Assembly (NCBI GenBank): GCA_021613375.1
Contig: CM038720.1
Span: 16,027,962 to 16,091,961, forward strand
DNA: 64,000 nt
From: Megaleporinus macrocephalus
Taxonomy: Eukaryota > Chordata > Actinopteri > Characiformes > Anostomidae
Direction of reading: 5' to 3'
In this document: positions 22,171-34,414 of the stretch, in pieces
Layout: every line of letters begins with the position of its first letter
Numbering within the stretch: the first letter of the stretch is position 1
Made by a program: the position numbers and the translations under genes
The notes under the pieces: model-generated
Database searches by the model: none
What the model was told of the DNA's origin: nothing
Seen by the model: the letters and a program-made list of their open reading frames with translations, nothing else

Positions 22171-22792
22171 GGTTCACAATGGCAGTGATGTCACTGTAAG
22201 AACTTACAACAATCTCATATGCCCTGAAATGCTTAACATAACATGAGTAATATTTCTTTACAAGGAATGTGACCTCTGTGCCAACAATCAAAATGCTATG
22301 AATCCACAACAGTTTCCAAGAGACAAAATTATTCATTGACTGTAGAAGTTGCTTTCAGTGTGGCCAGTGACACTTTACTCTGATCTGCATATTTGTTCTC
22401 AACCACAGTTCAGATTCTCGATTCAAGCGAAGATACTTCTACTACTTTCATTTTTTCAACTTGTACAGGTGCTTTTTGAGTCCAGAGCATAAGCAATCAT
22501 TAGCTGGTGTTTACTTGCTAAAGTTTTGAGCGGGTTTTTAAAATTGTGAACATCATGCACAATGCTCTTCAAGAAGCTGTGCTTCGCCTCATAGCGCATT
22601 TGGTCTCACACTTATTTTGTGTGGTACCATTGGTTTGTGTCTAAAAGTATTGAACATGAAGGTTTGAACTTAGCAATTTGTGCCGTTAATATCTGTGTGG
22701 TTTCATAGACAGCCTAAATTCAAAAGTACAAGTGACAAAACTGGCAGATGTACTGGCTTCTGCATTTCTTCAATCCTTGAAAGAGCCAGTAA

Positions 22793-22860
22793 GCACTCCT
22801 GCATCTTGCCACCAGAGGTCTCCGTGCCCCAAGTACTAATCGCTCCAGTATTCACCTGTC
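22793..22860. repeat. LTR segment, + orientation, matched in reverse at 25440-25526
   Basis: AGCACTCCTGCATCTTGCCACCAGAGGTCTC..AGTACTAATCGCTCCAGTA is matched by the reverse complement of 25440-25526 with few mismatches. Confidence 0.75.
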
Positions 22861-25439
22861 CCTCATCACCAGTACCCTTCATAATCCCCTCTCACCACCA
22901 CCTCAGTGGGAAGTATTGCCTGTACAACCAGTCTGCATACTGAGCGTTTTTCTATTACCATGTCTAGCCGTATACCTGAACCCCTGCGCTGTCTCTGTTG
23001 GATTTTGCTCTTGTCTCTGCCCCTACAGGATACCTCTGCTTGGTTCTCTTGGACTACTTCATGGTAACGACCAATTGCTCTGCCCTCTGGCTCTCTGCTT
23101 TGTCTGTGCCCTTTGGACTTGTCTGCATGACTACACTGTTATCCGGCTTCGACCTCCTGCTTCGACCTTGACTGCACTCTTGAATTACTCCTATTAATAA
23201 ATAAAACCTGCATATAGATCTCACCCATGTTTCTAAGTCTCCTTTGTCAGAGAATATTTTGCTGAACACCGATCCAGCAGGTTTCAGCGATCTACAGGAA
23301 GCAGTGCCAGTGCAGGGATGTCTGCGGGGCTCCCACAAGCAGCACATTTACCAGCTGGACCGCACCATGAAGGAGCTCATCCACTCCATCTGGACGCTCC
23401 CACAGCTCGTGGCTCTAGCAGCAGCTCCGCCCAGCCACACCACTCACTCCTTCGTAAATCAGGTACCACCTGGGGTGGTCCCACTAGCCATCCTGGAAAA
23501 GTATCCAACTATACCAAGAGTTTCTAATGCAGTGGTCTTTGTACTTCAGTCAGGTTTCCATCAGAAAGTGCCAAAATTTAATGAATCTAGTCACTACTCA
23601 CAGGTAAAGCCCTGAGGTTGTCTATGGCATTGTGGGGCTTTTGATAACTAGAATTGCAGTCTTCTCTCTTCAAGCAGAAGTTCACAGAGATGGTCAGCCA
23701 CAGGGAAAGAGCCAAGCAAGCAGCTTCCCCACCAAGGTGTAAGGCGTTGAAAACTTTGTACTGCAACGGCTTAAACAACACGCTGAAGTTAAAGATGCCC
23801 TGCAAGGATGATGGTCAGACCCTGGAGGGACTCATCAAACTTTCCATCATGCTGGATAACATCCGCTCCCGAAGACTGGTTATGATTCCCACCAGTGCTT
23901 CCGTACTCTCTGCATGTCTGCCCACAAACACTAAAAGCATGGACTTGGGTCGAACCAAGCTCTCCCTGGAAGAAAAACAAACGCACTTCCTGGAATAATG
24001 ACTCTTGTTCGGTTTCAGCCCGGGGCGGGATTGATTCTTGGGCGTCTGGAAATTTTATAGATAAGGCACTCGCCACCGAGCTGCTCATACCCATCCGTCT
24101 ATGTAAAAATCCCTTTTGTGTTAAGGGCATTGATGGCAAACCCCTAGGCGCAGGTACCGTAACTGAAACCACCATTCCCTTACACATTCACAGATGGATC
24201 TTTCCACACAGAAATCTTGTCGTTACTTGTCATAGAAGCCCACAAAAACCCGATCATACTCTGGTATCCATGATTAGTCACCCATAACCCCAATTTCTCC
24301 TGGGTGGCTGGAGAGCTGACCCAGTGGAGCCCTTACTGCCACACACACTGCATGACACTTCCCTGCCTAAGCACCTCCATAGAAGGTCCCAAGTCCCAAC
24401 CACTACTCTCATCCCAGTCGAGTACGCTGATCTGGCAGAGGTATTTTCCAAAGTCAAGGCCGAACAGTTACCCCCTCATCGACCCTGGAACTGTGCCATC
24501 AAGCTGTTTCCTGGAACCACATCCCCAAAAAAACGAGTGAACACCGTCTTTATCCCCAAGTGCAGCACTGGCGGAATTTGTCCAGGAAGCACTCGAGCGG
24601 GGTTATATCCGGCCATCCACTTCCCAAACAGCCGTGGGATTTTTTTTCATGGAAAAGAAGGATGGTATTGATTGTATTGATTATCAGGGGTTAAACACCA
24701 TCAACGTCAAGTACTCATACTCCCTTCCCTTAGTTCCATCAGCCCTTGAACAGCTTTGCCAATCCACCATGTTCTACATACTAGACCTGCAATCTCGTCT
24801 GGAGCCGTGAAGATGACGAGTGGAAGACCGCATTCGTCATCACTAAAGGGAACACCAGCTCTTGGTCAAGCAGGAGAAGTATTCCACAAATCCCGGATTT
24901 CTTTCCTGGGGTATGTCATCAGCACGGAAGGGTTTCAGATGGACATGGTGAAGATTCATGCCATCACAGAATTTCCTCATCCTCACAGAGGCTGCAGAGC
25001 TTTTTAGGGTTTGCGAACTTCTACCTACACTTCATCTAGGATTTTAGCACTGTCGCAGCCACCTTGACCTCCCGATTAAGGGGTACGCCCAAATCCCTGG
25101 CTTGGAACCCGGCAGCCAAAGCAGCGATCGCGAGCTTAAAAGGTCTGTTCACCATGGCCCCCATTCTTAAGCACCCAGATCTCATGTGCCCATTCATCAT
25201 GGAAGTGAATGCCTCCAATGCCAGGATCGGGGATATCCTCTCGTTGGAGAAGCTTCACTCCTACATGTTTTGTACGCGAAAGCACACCCACGTGGGAAAC
25301 AGAACTACGACGTAGGTAACCGGGAGCTACTGGCTGTCAAGGCAGCTCTAGCTTTTCTTAACTGGGCACACTCGTTCCCTGGCTATGTTTTTTTTAAACC
25401 CCCCCGTAATTGAAGAGCGCAGTTAAGGACGAAGCAGGG

Positions 25440-25526
25440 GGTGGAAGCCAGAAGACAGTGTATCCAGTACTGGAGCGATCAGTACTCGGTGGACTGAGAC
25501 CTCTGGTGGCAAGAAGCAGTAGTGCT
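25440..25526 (-). repeat. LTR segment in inverse orientation at the 3' edge of the gypsy relic
   Basis: It reads TACTGGAGCGATCAGTACTCGG..GAGACCTCTGGTGGCAAGAAGCAG, the reverse complement of LTR text at 22793-22860. A normal 3' LTR would be in direct orientation. Confidence 0.75.
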
Positions 25527-25534
25527 TACAGCAC

Positions 25535-25955
25535 TGGGTGGGTGGGACTAGTATACACAGTCCTTACTCAAAAGTGGTAATACTAAACAAAAAACTACAA
25601 AATCCCTGAATTATCAAACTTGTATTCCCAATATTACATCCAGCATCCAAAAATGACTGCCCAGCCCATGCCTTTGGAAGTATACTGAAGCCAATCTGAT
25701 AGTTTTCTCTGTACAAAAGTTTGAAGTGTGCTATTAGTACATTTTTTAACTAAAAATAAGTGAGTATGCTTTCAGTCTATACAGTTAAAAAAATACCTCA
25801 ATTGATACCCAGTAGTATACTAGTATACTAGTGTGTATATATATTAAAGTACAAAAATCAATAAGTTATTAAATTATAATAAGAAATATTATAAATACTA
25901 TATTAAGTCCACAAAAAAAAACTATATATAACTATGTATAGCTGTAGAATTAATT
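25535..25955. other. AT-rich stretch, nothing recognised
   Basis: Short A/T-rich runs and CTAGTATACTAGTATACTAG near 25810-25835. No gene or known repeat. Confidence 0.4.
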
Positions 25956-25957
25956 AA

Positions 25958-26165
25958 GGTGACACAGTGGATCACCTCACAGCAAAAAAGGTCTGGGTTT
26001 TATTCCCGGCCAAAACAACCATGGTCCTTTCCGTGTAGAGTTTGCATGTTCTCCTGGTGTCTGGTTGGATTTCCTCTCATAGTTCAAAGACATTGCAGTT
26101 GGAGATTGCCTCTAGGTAGGTGTGTGTGAATATGTATATCTGTGTGATAAGTAGCTTAGAAGATA
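25958..26165 (+). mobile_element. tRNA-derived SINE (DANA/mermaid-like)
   Basis: GGTGACACAGTGGATCACCTCACAGCAAAAAAGGTCTGGGTT is a mutated tRNA-like head with A and B box positions. It is followed by the conserved body (GTGTAGAGTTTGCATGTTCTCC..GTCTGGTTGGATTTCCTC). The B box has decayed (TTTTATTCCC instead of TTCGATTCC), so it is inactive. Confidence 0.7.
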
Positions 26166-26169
26166 AGTT

Positions 26170-27915
26170 AATCAATAAAATAATAAACTAACAATATAGC
26201 AAGTTTACTTTTAGTGTAGTTCTAGCACAAGTTCTAGTTGTGTACTCAAAGTTTACTACTAGTGTTCTTACTAAAAGTATCGCCCCCTTCACTAAAACCT
26301 TCACAAGGTCAGGGCTGGTGTTGATTATAAAAACCTGCATCTGGTGATTAGAGGGGAGAAAATAGGTAAATGACAAGGGTTGAGGAGGGGGCTGAAGCTG
26401 AGTAGGTGGCCAATGCACAAGTTATATGCTTTTGAGTTGGCACATGCTCAGCTGTTGAAGGCTTGGCCAATTTTCCAGCGAACATGTGAGTCATTCAGTA
26501 GAGATGCACCAAAAATAAACAGGCTTACTGTTCTTCCCCAGTGACAGACCAGTCCACACCCTAATGTGGTTTCTTTGTAGGTACTGAGAGTTTGTGAGGC
26601 TACAGGTCTGGTTGGGTCTGAAGGGGATGGCCCTGGCCTGATGACCCATATTACTTCTGTAGAATTTTTTTTACCTGCTATATTTATACCTTTCAAAGGT
26701 GCCAAATTTCTATATATCACTTTGTGATTTGTAAGACCTGGTAATGAGGAATACTATATTTTCTCCTAAAAAAATGTAATGGTAATTACAGAGATTACTG
26801 ACAACTCTACAGTGCCTCATTTACCACAGTAAAATGACCCCATTAGATTCCTCATATAACATGTTTATATATACACAATATGGAGCATGTTATGATAATG
26901 GCAGGCATGAAGGTTTTTCTACGAGATTCTGGCGCCAACTGCATTACTGTGGCAGAGCTGCCTGACCAGTTTGATTTTGCTGAGCCAGGATGCCAGTTTG
27001 CCAGATATATATTTATCACCAATGTGGCACACTTTAAAGACCACCATTGTCCTCAGAACAATGTCAACCCACTATAGCTTGTGTCCTACTGTGAAAAGGC
27101 ACCATGGAGCCAAAGAAGTGGGTTGTGTTTCTCAAACGTGTACTCCCACACAATGGAAATGTGAAATACAGTTCACAGAGCACATTTGTTAAGATGAAAA
27201 TGCCCACCTAATGTTCTGCTGAGATGAGAAATCCATGGAAAGTGCAGTGCTCAATCTGCTTTACAAATCAAACATGTTTGTTTTCTTTTACTTGCTAAAT
27301 TCTAACATTAGATTTTTTACACATAACCATTTAGGCACAATAAGAGCAAGATCTTCATCTCCAGTTGTAAAGCTTGATTGTGTCCCAGTTCAGCCCCATC
27401 TCAATGATGAGTGAATGGACCATTTTTCAGTACTCCTACCTAAGGTCCACACATCAAAGCAGATTGATACAAACTTGATGAAACAGGAAATGTTATATGG
27501 ATTTAATTCTTGATCTTATAGCACTGCTGTAAGTCAGTATATAAACATCACAAATTTACATGTCACATATCAGCACATTTATTATTTTAAAATATATTTC
27601 TTTAAATTTTAAGTTTATATTTCTTTATTTAACTTAACAATTAGTAAGTTAACATAACTATTCTTTTTGGTGATTGTGTGGGTTAACTACACACTATTAA
27701 ACTGATGCAGAATTATACACTTCTAAACAAATATCGATGTGGTTTGCATACAGCAAAATGCTGAAATCCTACAAAATAATCGCACAAATTACTTAGTTCG
27801 GTAGAATAATTACTTTCCTGTTGACATTCATTTTAAAAACATTTTTAAAACTAAAACCATGTCTACCATGTCTAGAGCCAGTTCCTTTTAAGCTAAATAT
27901 GAGATAAAAATATGA
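26170..27915. other. Intergenic, one weak open frame
   Basis: A + strand frame at 26880-27077 (DSGANCITVAELPDQFDFAEPG) has an aspartic-protease-like DSGAN start but no further domain context. It may be a transposon scrap or chance. The rest is AT-rich with no recognised repeat. Confidence 0.3.
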
Positions 27916-27917
27916 GA

Positions 27918-28195
27918 TTAAGGAGCTTTCGTGGCCTGAAGGGTAGGGATCCGGTCTTGTGACTGGAAGGCTGCTGGTTCGATCCCCGGGATCCCCCAGG
28001 CCACGACTGAGGTGCCCTTGAGCAAGGCACCTAACCCCCAACTGCTCCCTGGGTGCTGTGGATAGGGCTGCCCACCGCTCCGGGCACGTGTGCTCACTGC
28101 CCCATAGTGTGTGTTCACTAGTGTGTGTGTATATGTGGGTGTTTCACTGCACTGATGGGTTAAATGCAGAGGTCAAATTCCGCTGTGTACAAAAA
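27918..28195 (+). mobile_element. tRNA-derived SINE, nearly full length
   Basis: The head has a clear B box, GGTTCGATCCCC at 27976-27987. The body reads CTGAGGTGCCCTTGAGCAAGGCACC, then GGGTGCTGTGGATAGGGCTGCCCACCGCTCC, and ends GTTTCACTGCACTGATGGGTTAAATGCAGAGGTCAAATT. This body is one I associate with SINEs in characin and catfish genomes. GC content is far above the surroundings. The minus-strand frames over it are artefacts. Confidence 0.85.
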
Positions 28196-28199
28196 CACC

Positions 28200-29340
28200 T
28201 GACTGATTCGAGTTCCATTCTGTTCTAAACAAATGCCGTTAAAGAATATTTATGCACAAATTTCAAATGTCTAAACTGTCTACTGGCCAATTATGCAAAT
28301 AGATAACCGATTTAAAAGCCCTATTAGGGCAGTTTCTTTACCAGCTTGCATGTAATATTTGTTCTTGTAGAGAATCATTACCAAAAGGCGCTCTATCTTC
28401 GTCATGCTCAAACCTTTAGACAGCCCATTTTATTTATTCAGGTTTGTGATTAGCCATTTTAAGATGTGCTAAGGTTCTCTGACAAAACAACTCACAGTCT
28501 GTAGTTATCACTGTGGGCGGCCTTTTGCCACAACTTATCTAATGTAAAGTCACTCAAGATAACAAGAATTAGATATGTATAGGAATTTGCACATTGATAC
28601 AGTGATGTGTGACCGATATTATGTAAACTGCCTGAGTTGGTAGAACTGGAATAGTTCTCTAAAAAATTACACCTAGCATTGAGGTGAAATTGTGTGAGTT
28701 GTTGAATCAATGAAGCAGTCATTTAGGGTCTTGACTGTGTGATTTTTCAATGTGATTTACTTGTTTATTTGCCTTTGTTATGCCTCAACTGAGCTGTTGT
28801 TATAACAAATAATTTAGGAAGAAGGCCAATCAAGACATTAGGGGGAGACACATCTGTGGGCCCCAGGGTAATTGCCCCTCATACACTGCTATAATGTAAT
28901 GCATAACTCCTTAAAAGAATAACTGCTGATGTCATGTTAAAAGGCAAACAATTCTATTGTTTTGAGTGTTGAGGAAGAGGAGGTTCTTGTTTACCAATTG
29001 AAGGTCCATGGGCATAAGGTCAAGGATCTGTCACTGCTGAGGCCTGTCAGCCATTACTTCAGCTATGTGCTTATATGAGAGCACTTGCCCTCTTGACATC
29101 TGAATAGCAGGCGTCTGCCTACACCAAAGTGTTTAGACCCCAATGCTGTTCCCATGCTCTGTATTACCATGCCATACCAGAGAGACACATGACCTGACAC
29201 TGTTGACTGAGAAAATTGAAAGACTGCCTTTTGAATTTGTTCAAAAGAATAGATTGGCACGTATTTTTTTTCTACCTGGATGTAATATTGGGAAAACAAC
29301 ATACCAACAGCCTTTTCCCCAGAGATGTCACACTCATTAT
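28200..29340. other. Intergenic, nothing recognised
   Basis: No gene or repeat is supported. The frame at 29063-29365 on the minus strand lacks motifs. Confidence 0.35.
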
Positions 29341-29349
29341 CCATATTGG

Positions 29350-29625
29350 ACACCTTGCACTTCAAAATTAATCAAACCAAACAAACCTTATTGTATTACA
29401 GCAACTCCTTGTAACATAATGCTTATTTGCACACTTTTACAGATGTACAAATATTCTAATATCTTTGTAGTTCCTTTCCATGACTCTGTGTTGTTCCTTA
29501 TTCTCTATTCTGTTTATTGTATTTTATATTTTTTTACATTAGTTAGGTACTTGTTATTAGTACATTTGTGCACTCATCAAGGCAAATTCCTTGTAGGTGT
29601 ACAAACTTAATAGTGTTTCTTATGG
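29350..29625 (+). mobile_element. Probable LINE 3' tail
   Basis: TGCACACTTTTACAGATGTAC..TCTGTTTATTGTATTTTATATTTTTTTACATT..CAAGGCAAATTCCTTGTAGGTGTACAAAC resembles the 3' UTR end shared by fish L2-type LINEs. The + strand frame from 29143 runs through this tail and is not considered a gene. Confidence 0.45.
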
Positions 29626-29629
29626 TGAT

Positions 29630-30650
29630 TTTTATGCTAAATCCCATGTGTATACCTTAGAAACATTTAAAGTTTCTTTGAACAGTTCTGGAGTGTACCA
29701 CTGTCATGTTTTAAAACCTCAGTAGTAATCAGATATACATAGTCACAAACCAAGAATTATGCAACTGTCTACTCTTGACCCCCTGGCACCACTAAGATTT
29801 TTGCTTGTGTTATTGGCAAATTATTTTTTGAAGAATGTTCTAAAAATATAAAAATAGAACACTATCATTTAAAATGGGGGATTGCTGACAATTCAGGGGA
29901 GGGTGTGGAGGAGAGAATTTAAACTTATGTGTTTACCTAAATTGCAATTTGTTTGATTTCCATCTGCTGATGTATCACGGTGTGAAAAAGGGAAAAAGGT
30001 GGTTTTGAGATGAGCCCAGCACTTGCTGTGAAGGAACACATGTAAGCCATCTGTACTGTGTAAGATGAAGAAATCAGATGATAAATAACTGGAATGTGTC
30101 AGAGAGCTTGGAGACTAGTCCCAACAGCTGCCACTCGGCCTGATAAAATTTATCTGCCTTTGGATGTGTCTGGAGACTTGAGGTCTTCTTAGTGGGTGTT
30201 CTCCAAACCTGTGATGTCTAACCACCTTTTTGCCTGTCTTCTGTAATTGGTCAGTCTAGCCACTTGCATAGAGTAGACTTCTGACTATTGGGCACTGAGT
30301 GTTGGTCTCTGTGTTTAGGAAATGCCATGTGAGTGTGTTATGTTGTAGTCTTTTTTTTTTAAGAAGCAAAATTTTTAATTGACAAGTACAATTTCTTTTG
30401 GTTTACATGAGGGGAATTTGTGATAATTGGAAAAAAGGTTATAAATAGATACATGATAAATAATAAATATAGATACACAACTTTACAATTGTGCAATTAG
30501 TGTTGATGAGTATTTTTACACAAATTGGTTATTTAAAGCAATGCCAGAGAACCTTTGATTTAGTTTTAATTGAGCTTTTTAATAGATTTTTTAAATAAAT
30601 CATTTAACTAAAAGGTTCTTTAGAAAGCCAAAAATGCTTCTTCTTCTATG
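29630..30650. other. Intergenic, nothing recognised
   Basis: AT-rich sequence with a short poly-T run near 30350; no gene or repeat supported. Confidence 0.35.
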
Positions 30651-30655
30651 TCATT

Positions 30656-30905
30656 CTAAAAAAAAGTTGGGACCATGTGTAAAATGTAAATAAATGTAAA
30701 TAAAAACAGGATGCAATGATTTGCAAATCTCATAGACCCATATTTAATTCACAATACAAACCACATTAGATTTTGACAGTGAGACATTTGACTATTTTCT
30801 GAAAATTATTAACTATTTTGGAACTTTATGGCAGCAGCGCATCTAAAGAAAGTTGGGACGGGCAATCAAAGGCTGAAAAAGTAAGTGGTACTTACTTACT
30901 TGTAC
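30656..30905 (+). mobile_element. Tc1/mariner-like relic, left terminal region
   Basis: AAAAAAAAGTTGGGACCATG..GTAAATAAAAACAGGATGCAATGATTTGCAAATCTCAT..CCATATTTAATTCACAATA..GGCAGCAGCGCATCTAAAGAAAGTTGGGACGGGCAATCAAAGGCTG..AAAAGTAAGTGGTACTTAC is the 5' terminal region of the family whose 3' ends lie at 15130-15515 and 18123-18545. It breaks off before the transposase. Confidence 0.7.
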
Positions 30906-30909
30906 AACT

Positions 30910-32690
30910 TACTTGGGGTTGTATATAGAGTGTTTATATACAATACATGGGATGTCACAGTACAAATTGTTTACAAATTGCTTTTTTGCTCCCACAGATA
31001 TCTGGGCGCAGTAAACGTACAATCATTGCTGTAAAGATGTGTGGAAATTAGCAATATACAGCTTATTCTGTGTTACTCATACTGTGTATCATACGATAGA
31101 ATAATTGGGATTGTTCCTCAAATTCTCAAGTTGTACAGTTAAAATGCAGAATTCTGTTTAAAATAGTGGGCTGTGCTTGTTCTAGGTAAAATACTATACA
31201 AGAAAATCCCACAAAAATATGACATCTCTCAGTCGTAACTGATTCACCGGATTATGGTGAAAAAATAAAAGGAGCACAAATGAGGGATGCAAAGGTGGAC
31301 AGAGCAGCAGGATGAAGGACTCCCCTGGTAAGATTCTCTTCCTGCAAATATCCACAATGATGGCTGGGGCTGTGGTTTCTTAGTTTTAGATGATTCGAGT
31401 CTCAGGTGACATGAAGCAGGCACTATTAGAGGACTTCTGCAACCACAGGGTTCTTTGCCAGTGGCGCTAATGTGAAGCTTGAGGTTAGTAAGGTTTCTAC
31501 ACAGCCCTAGTGGCCTACGACCTCATGTGCTCCTATTTAAAAGTGTCATGAAAAAGAAAAAAAACATGTCTTTCCTCAACTTTGGAGCCACACCAATAAA
31601 ACAAACATGTAGAAAGCAAGCCTATTAAGCTACATTGTTAAGCTCCATATTCAATGTGCTCCAATACACAGTTTCAAGCAAAATGAGAAATAGCATGGAT
31701 AGGTCAGTTCAAACAATATTCTTGATGAATATTTTTAGAATTAAACTTAAATACAATGAGAATGCTACTTATTTTTGAATGTTTTAGCAGTTTAGACATT
31801 TACATGGACCAAAGTTTACTTTAGTCTGAATGGCATATCAGAAGTAGCAGGTGAGCCTTTTTAGCCCACAAAAAGAATGGCAGATACATGCCATGGAGGC
31901 GAGGCATGTACAGCAGCTCCATAGCAGGAGATTACTTTACCCTTCATCATGGCTTTAGCAGTAACTCTATCCAGTCAGCAGCCAAGCTGGCCTCTAGGCT
32001 ACAGGAAACCAGCTCTCACCAGCCCCACACAACAAACATCAACGTATGTACACTCTGTACAAGTCACAAGTAACATTCACACTGCTAGAACTGCAATATT
32101 TGTACCGAGAGAGCTTTTACAGTAATTTTATGCAAACAAAATTTTTTTTTGTTTCGAAGTTGTAGAAAATAATTTCTACAAAGTCAAAATAAACATCTTT
32201 TGAAAATACAAAATACTCAAAGATTAAACTGTATTTTACTGTGTATCTTTTGAACAGTATAGCAAGGTGTTAAGAGATAAGTTTTCCAGTCAGTAATACA
32301 TTAACCACCACTTCCTCCTGTCACTCAGAAACCTTGTTTGTCCCAAAGGGGATTCTCCAGGACTCCAGGCCACAACCCTGTGCTGTTATCCATCACCTAG
32401 TATGACCTCCCCTTTCTTAGAACTTGGTGTCATTACATTAAATCTAGTGTTACTTCTTCTCCAAAAGCCTTGTTACTGTAACTGATTTCACTATGTTGTA
32501 AAACTTGATTTGTTGAGTTCATGTAAATGCAATAAACTGTTGGAACAAACTCAGAAATTAGTACATGGATATGGGGACCTTTTTTTTATAAAAAAAAAAC
32601 ACATAGCTTTATACATAGCTTTGGAGCTTTTACAGTTAGTATACACAAGCCATGCTTCCATCTTTGACTCTATCATAGTTTTAATAATAA
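30910..32690. other. Intergenic, nothing recognised
   Basis: No supported feature; the frames at 31888-32073 and 32510-32773 have no motifs before the LINE fragment begins. Confidence 0.35.
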
Positions 32691-32699
32691 AGCTTGGTT

Positions 32700-32965
32700 T
32701 GTTATACCAAATGTGTATCAATCAGGGTTTAGTTCTCACCATAGGACAGCACTGGTTTGTGCTGTCAGCATAGCAGTAATGTACACAATAATTTTATTCT
32801 GGTCTTATTGGGTCTTTATAGTTTTAGATACTGTTGATCACAAGATTCTAATTCACTGTGTTGAACACAGGGTCAGCCTCTCAGATACAGTTTTAGTACA
32901 GTTACAATCAAATTTAACAAATAGGCAGTTCAAAAATATACTAAGCAGAATACAAAATAAATGTT
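32700..32965 (+). mobile_element. L2-like LINE reverse transcriptase fragment
   Basis: The + strand frame at 32713-32976 contains YQSGFSSHHRTALV, then LDTVDHKILIHCVEHRVSLSDTVL and QSNLTNRQF. These are conserved reverse transcriptase blocks of fish L2/CR1 elements (normally FQSGFR..HSTETAL and SAAFDTVDHxIL). It is truncated at both ends, and its right end abuts the BEL element region. Confidence 0.75.
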
Positions 32966-33100
32966 TTGGGTCTTAGGCTCCCCTGGGAAGGTCACCAGAC
33001 TGCACCTTGAAGGAGACGGAGATAGAAGAAAGAAACAGAGAGAAAGATAGAAAGAGAGGGAGACTGGATTCTTCAGTCTGCTTCCAGCAGCATCACTGTC

Positions 33101-33775
33101 TTATGGATAGACAGGTTTGGAGACACGCTTTCCCTTCTTATTAAGGCTGGAGTCGCTGATAAGCAACTTCAGTCTTCTCACTCTTCCATCCTTTCCTGGG
33201 TATACCTCAATGACCTTTGCCATCTTCCACTGGTTACGTGGTGTGGTATCATCTTGCAGAAGAACAATATCATTGGCCCTTGCGTCTCTGCGGTCTTTGA
33301 TCCACTTCTGTCTGTGTTGGAGATTCAGAAGGTACTCCTTCTTCCACCGCTTCCAGAAGAGGTTGGCCAAAAGTTGGACACGACGCCATCTCTTACGGAG
33401 GTAGAGATCTTCCTTGACGAACTTTCCAGGAGGTGGAGCGAGAATCGTCGACTTCATTGTCAAGATGTGATTTGGGGTAAGGGGCTCTGGGCTGGATGAG
33501 TCATTAAGACAATCAGTGGTCAGAGGTCTGCTGTTGACAACTGCCATGACTTCAAACAGGAATGTTCGTAGTGAGGAGCAGTCAAGTTGTCTGGCTGACT
33601 GTTCCAGGATAGATGTCAAGACACTTCTGATGGTCCGGATTTGTCTTTCCCACACTCCACCCATATGACTTGAGGCTGGGGTGTTCATGATGAACTCACA
33701 TCCAAGTTCCTTGAGCTCTTCCTGGTCCATCTCTTTCAGTGCTTCTAGCTCCGACGAAGTTTGTCCCTTGATCAC
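33101..33775 (-). pseudogene. BEL/Pao integrase C-terminal part
   Basis: It carries the glutamate block of the DDE core (SSHMGGVWERQIR, 33640-33670), the NSRPLT block and the basic C-terminal domain through to a stop. The RKRWRRVQLLANLFWKRW and VLLQDD blocks are typical of BEL/Pao integrases. It is out of frame with the upstream integrase part; the shared reading ends near 33750, where one base appears to have been lost. Confidence 0.85.
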
Positions 33776-34403
33776 ATCTTATCTGGCGTACTGTCCCACG
33801 AATGGCGATGAACGAACGCAGAGCGTTGATGAATGCATCTGTGGTTAAGTCGTTGAGCATCTCAATGTGCACTGCTCTGGAACACATACAGGTAAGTAAC
33901 AGCCCATAACGCTTTAGCTCATTTCTTCCTACTTTAATGTAAAATGGTCCAAAACAATCCATCCCACAGTAGGTGAATGGAGGGGTGGTTTCCATCCTGT
34001 CCTCTGGGAGGTCTGCCATCTTTTGCTGTTCTGGGCTTCGTCTGAACTTCCTGCACGTGGTGCACTTGTAGACATAGGACGATACTGCCTTGCTGCAGCC
34101 TAGCAACCATATGCCATTGGACCGAAGTGCATTCATCGTCATTCCTCGTCCCTGATGGAGCACTTTCTCATGATAGTGCTTGACGATTAATGCTGACACA
34201 TGACTGTCCTTTGGAAGGACCGCTGGATGCTTAATATGTGGATGTAGAGCAGCATGGGTTAAGCGGCCTTCCACTCTAAGGATACCTTGGTCATCAAGAA
34301 ATGGACTTAATCTGTATAGTTTGTTGACCTTGTCATTGAATTGTGTCTGCTTGTGCCTCTGAAGGCACTGGATCTCCTTTGAGAAGGTTGCTTCTTGAAC
34401 CAT
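33696..34403 (-). pseudogene. BEL/Pao integrase N-terminal and first catalytic part
   Basis: It has an HHCC-type zinc domain (HPHIKHPAVLP..HEKVLHQG and CTTCRKFR) and then the first two catalytic aspartates in YCGMDCFGPF (about 33945-33972) and RCDQGTNF (about 33752-33772). It is shifted by two bases relative to pol. The shift lies in an AGAGAG-type run near 34420, consistent with an AG insertion. Confidence 0.85.
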
Positions 34404-34414
34404 CTTGATTCTGG

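Larger units (their letters stand above)
19664..22650 (-). pseudogene. Relic of a repetitive fish ORF family (SAMD3-like / TE-associated), split by a hAT element
   Basis: Read on the minus strand from high to low coordinates, conserved blocks appear in one order: EAKHSFFKSIVHD and KHQLMIAYALDS (about 22500-22610), WIHSILIVGTE and HFRAYEIV (22200-22330), YPLADL (about 22135), then EEAIYSYKAYPRDSELEKV and a GWEGWKFSLKFKIANY block (about 21840-22010). After the hAT insertion come RPQRSEQNFL..DALEKERASMEE (20570-20680) and two exon-like pieces. I recall this block order from uncharacterised multi-copy fish proteins, some annotated as sterile-alpha-motif protein 3-like. Stops and frame changes between the blocks show it is dead. 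The function of the family is unknown to me, and a database search is needed to confirm the assignment. Confidence 0.5.
22793..25530 (+). mobile_element. Decayed Ty3/gypsy LTR retrotransposon
   Basis: An LTR-like 5' region (22793-about 23265, ending in AATAAATAAAACCTGCATATAG then TTTGTCAGAGAATA) precedes gag-like coding from about 23266 (PAGFSDLQEAV). A protease segment at 24030-24200 reads NFIDKALATEL..IPIRLCK and GIDGKPLGAGTVTETTIPL. Reverse transcriptase text follows: [22 protein letters not shown], then [26 protein letters not shown]. RNase H-like text continues to about 25410. Numerous stops and frame shifts are present. The RT segment holding the catalytic xxDD box is deleted between about 24790 and 24860. 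Internal ORFs are fragments of this one element. Confidence 0.85.

Noticed and set aside
26880..27192. DSGAN-containing frame as a possible aspartic protease gene
   Set aside because: A single short motif with no flanking retroelement domains; kept only as a note.
29143..29610. 155-codon + strand open frame with hydrophobic C-terminus
   Set aside because: No recognisable domain, no splice or promoter context, and its second half is LINE 3' tail sequence.
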